Source: Pseudorhodobacter antarcticus (GTDB taxonomy: Bacteria > Pseudomonadota > Alphaproteobacteria > Rhodobacterales > Rhodobacteraceae). Taken from it: a DNA stretch of 7,553 bases. Under the pieces are notes generated by a model. The model was given only the letters and a program-made list of their open reading frames with translations, ran no database searches and was not told the origin of the DNA. Position numbers and translations under genes: made by a program. The stretch's first letter is position 1; each line of letters opens with the position of its first letter. Below are positions 5,105 to 7,553 of the stretch, one piece after another. The DNA is taken from NCBI GenBank assembly GCA_945897655.1, contig CAMDHB010000163.1, forward strand, positions 1 to 7,553, read 5' to 3'.

Positions 5105-7553
5105 AAGACTTCATCATCCCCGACCGCGACTTTGGCACGCCTGCGGCGAAATCCAAACAAATGGTCACTTTGACCATCGACGGCTTCCCGGTGACCGTTC
5201 CTGAAGGCACCAGTATCATGCGGGCCGCTGCAGAAGCGGGCATTCAGGTGCCGAAACTGTGTGCGACCGACTCGATTGATGCGTTCGGGTCCTGCCGGTT
5301 GTGTCTGGTGGAAATCGAGGGCCGCAATGGCACCCCGGCGTCCTGCACGACGCCGGTGGCACCCGGCCTGAAGGTGCATACCCAGACGGCCAAGATCAAA
5401 CAATTGCGGCGCGGGGTGATGGAACTTTACATCTCGGACCACCCGCTGGACTGCCTGACGTGCAGTGCGAATGGTGACTGTGAATTGCAGGATATGGCCG
5501 GTGCGGTTGGCCTTCGCGATGTGCGGTATGAGGCAGTTGATACGCATTTCCGGGCGCGCGACACGTCGGGCAAGGCGAACCCGCTGTATATTCCGCGAGA
5601 TGATTCAAACCCTTACTTCAGCTATGATCCGCAGAAATGCATCGTCTGTTCGCGCTGTGTGCGGGCCTGCGAAGAGGTCCAAGGCACTTTCGCGCTGACC
5701 ATCGAAGGTCGCGGTTTTGACAGTCGCGTGTCTTTCGGCGCGAAATCCGACACGGCGCTTGCTTCCGATTGCGTGTCTTGCGGGGCTTGCGTTCAGGCCT
5801 GCCCGACGGCGACGCTGCAGGAAAAATCCATCATCAACATCGGCACGCCGTCGCATTCTGTGATCACCACCTGCGCCTATTGCGGTGTCGGGTGCAGCTT
5901 CAAGGCCGAGATGCGCGGTGACGAGTTGGTGCGGATGACGCCCTACAAGCACGGCAAGGCCAACCGGGGGCATTCCTGCGTCAAGGGTCGCTTCGCCTAT
6001 GGCTATGCCAGTCACAAGGACCGCATCCTGAACCCGATGATCCGCGAGTCGATCAACGATCCCTGGACCGAAGTATCTTGGCCCGAGGCGATGGCATTCA
6101 CCGCAGCGCGGATGAAGGGGATCATCGAGAAGCATGGGCAGAAGTCGGTTGGGGTCATCACCTCGTCCCGCTGCACCAACGAAGAGGCGTATCTGGTTCA
6201 GAAACTGACCCGCGCCGTGTTCATGAACAACAATACGGATACTTGCGCACGGGTCTGCCATTCGCCCACAGGCTACGGTCTGGGTCAGACCTTCGGCACA
6301 AGTGCCGGCACGCAAGACTTTGATTCCGTAGAGCATACCGATGTCGTCATCATCATCGGGGCGAACCCGACGGATGGGCACCCGGTGTTTGCATCACGCC
6401 TGAAAAAGCGGTTGCGCAAGGGCGCGAAACTGATTGTAGTCGATCCGCGTCGGACGGATATCGTGGAAAGCCCGCATATCAAGGCGCAGCACCATCTCGC
6501 TCTGACACCGGGCACGAATGTGGCCATCGTTACCGCACTGGCGCATGTAATTGTGACCGAAGGAGTCTTTAATGAAGCGTTCATTCGGGAACGCTGCGAT
6601 TGGGATGAATTCAGCGATTATGCCGAGTTCGTGTCGCTGCCGCAGAACTCGCCCGAGGCGACCGAACTGCTGACGGGTGTGAAGGCCGAGACGGTGCGAG
6701 AGGCGGCACGGCTTTACGCGCTGGGCGGCAACGGGGCGATCTACTATGGCCTTGGTGTGACTGAACATTCCCAGGGTTCGACCACGGTGATCGGTATTGC
6801 CAACCTGGCGATGCTGACCGGAAATATCGGACGGCCGGGCGTTGGCGTAAACCCGCTGCGCGGCCAGAATAACGTGCAGGGGTCCTGCGACATGGGGTCT
6901 TTCCCGCATGAATTGCCGGGCTATCGCCACGTCAAGGGTGAGGCGGTTCGGGACGTGTTTGAGAAGGCCTGGGGTGTCAAGATTGATAACGAACCGGGGT
7001 TAAGGATTCCCAACATGCTGGATGCAGCGGTTGAGGGAACCTTCAAGGGCTTGTATTGCCAAGGTGAGGATATCCTGCAGTCGGACCCGGACACAAAGCA
7101 CGTGGCCGCCGGTTTGGCCGCGATGGACTGTGTCATCGTGCATGACCTGTTCCTGAACGAGACGGCGAATTATGCCCATGTCTTCCTGCCGGGTTCTACG
7201 TTCCTGGAGAAGAACGGCACCTTTACCAATGCCGAGCGCCGGATCAACCGGGTGCGCAAGGTGATGGCGCCGCGCAATGGCTATGAGGATTGGGAAGTGA
7301 CCATGATGCTGGCCAATGAGATGGGGGCGGGGTGGAACTATACGCATCCCTCTCAAATCATGGATGAAATTGCGATGACGACGCCGTCCTTTGCGGGTGT
7401 GAGCTATGAGAAGCTGGAGACGATGGGCTCGGTCCAGTGGCCATGCAATGAGTCGGCACCTGAGGGGACACCCCTGATGCATGCCGAAGGGTTCGTGCGC
7501 GGCAAGGGCAAGTTCATCAATACCGAGTATGTGGCGACGGATGAAAAGACCGG
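5101..7553 (+). CDS. fdsA: NAD-dependent formate dehydrogenase alpha subunit FdsA (molybdenum, catalytic), 3' end missing
   Basis: 817 codons plus two bases are present of a protein usually near 950-960 residues; the frame is open to the edge. It oxidises formate to CO2 at a bis-MGD molybdenum centre (reversible in the R. capsulatus enzyme). The N-terminal NuoG-like part holds a plant-type [2Fe-2S] site (Cys54, 65, 68, 82), a His-ligated [4Fe-4S] site (His114, Cys118, 121, 127) and two ferredoxin clusters (Cys180, 183, 186, 190 and Cys224, 227, 230, 234). The molybdopterin oxidoreductase domain begins with a [4Fe-4S] site (Cys258, 261, 265, 293) followed by Lys295. The molybdenum ligand is Cys386 in ARVCHSPT, a Cys and not selenocysteine enzyme, with catalytic His387 and Arg587 (NPLRGQNNVQGSCDMG). 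The C-terminal MGD-binding domain is incomplete. Maturation proteins FdsC and FdsD are expected downstream, outside the window. Confidence 0.97.
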   Translation, partial: MKDFIIPDRDFGTPAAKSKQMVTLTIDGFPVTVPEGTSIMRAAAEAGIQVPKLCATDSIDAFGSCRLCLVEIEGRNGTPASCTTPVAPGLKVHTQTAKIKQLRRGVMELYISDHPLDCLTCSANGDCELQDMAGAVGLRDVRYEAVDTHFRARDTSGKANPLYIPRDDSNPYFSYDPQKCIVCSRCVRACEEVQGTFALTIEGRGFDSRVSFGAKSDTALASDCVSCGACVQACPTATLQEKSIINIGTPSHSVITTCAYCGVGCSFKAEMRGDELVRMTPYKHGKANRGHSCVKGRFAYGYASHKDRILNPMIRESINDPWTEVSWPEAMAFTAARMKGIIEKHGQKSVGVITSSRCTNEEAYLVQKLTRAVFMNNNTDTCARVCHSPTGYGLGQTFGTSAGTQDFDSVEHTDVVIIIGANPTDGHPVFASRLKKRLRKGAKLIVVDPRRTDIVESPHIKAQHHLALTPGTNVAIVTALAHVIVTEGVFNEAFIRERCDWDEFSDYAEFVSLPQNSPEATELLTGVKAETVREAARLYALGGNGAIYYGLGVTEHSQGSTTVIGIANLAMLTGNIGRPGVGVNPLRGQNNVQGSCDMGSFPHELPGYRHVKGEAVRDVFEKAWGVKIDNEPGLRIPNMLDAAVEGTFKGLYCQGEDILQSDPDTKHVAAGLAAMDCVIVHDLFLNETANYAHVFLPGSTFLEKNGTFTNAERRINRVRKVMAPRNGYEDWEVTMMLANEMGAGWNYTHPSQIMDEIAMTTPSFAGVSYEKLETMGSVQWPCNESAPEGTPLMHAEGFVRGKGKFINTEYVATDEKT

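Noticed and set aside
6244..6261. Possible selenocysteine site in FdsA
   Set aside because: The molybdenum-ligand codon is TGC (Cys386), not TGA, so this is a Cys-type enzyme.
5605..6381. 258-codon open frame on the minus strand inside fdsA
   Set aside because: Antisense to the fully conserved cluster-binding and active-site region of FdsA; composition is that of a shadow frame.
1..7553. Mobile element, CRISPR array, toxin-antitoxin, phage-defence or other novel system
   Set aside because: No spaced repeats, transposase, integrase, recombination sites or foreign-looking composition were found. The genes are ordinary alphaproteobacterial housekeeping and formate-metabolism genes.

Overview
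The window is a GC-rich chromosomal segment that looks like a Rhodobacterales (Rhodobacter/Paracoccus/Roseobacter-type) alphaproteobacterium. The evidence is the base composition and codon use, the compact ATGA-coupled gene order, and an NAD-linked formate dehydrogenase (Fds) alpha subunit in which Cys386, His387 and Arg587 fall at the residue numbers I recall for Rhodobacter capsulatus FdsA. The species cannot be named from the sequence.

Left half, minus strand, read right to left. A short cytoplasmic-looking S49 (SppA/SohB-type) serine peptidase (1331-2122) is followed one base later by a 60-residue membrane-anchored zinc-ribbon-like protein (1147-1329). Ten bases after that comes a pteridine-reductase-like (FolM/PTR1-type) short-chain dehydrogenase (363-1136). 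The three look like one operon. A 308-base, relatively AT-rich gap (55-362) separates them from what is probably the first 18 codons of uvrC (1-54), which runs off the left edge. The gap holds a weak promoter candidate, a perfect DnaA box, a near-match to the alphaproteobacterial LexA box and a hairpin.

Right half, plus strand. A LysR-type regulator (2183-3055, probably fdsR) is divergent from the S49 gene across 60 bases. It is followed, in the same direction, by fdsG (3144-3605), fdsB (3602-5104) and fdsA (5101 to beyond the right edge). fdsG/fdsB and fdsB/fdsA overlap by ATGA. The 88-base fdsR-fdsG gap holds an AT-rich inverted repeat (TTGAT-N6-ATCAA) and a weak promoter-like pair, a plausible operon control site.

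Together fdsGBA encode the soluble molybdenum formate dehydrogenase. FdsA oxidises formate at a bis-MGD centre and passes electrons through its Fe-S clusters to FdsG/FdsB, where FMN reduces NAD+. The family's usual accessory genes fdsC and fdsD would be expected just beyond the right edge.

No mobile element, CRISPR array, tRNA, rRNA or convincing new system is visible. The less ordinary points are the S49/zinc-ribbon/pteridine-reductase operon, the control elements before uvrC and fdsG, and a G-quadruplex-capable G-run at the start of uvrC.
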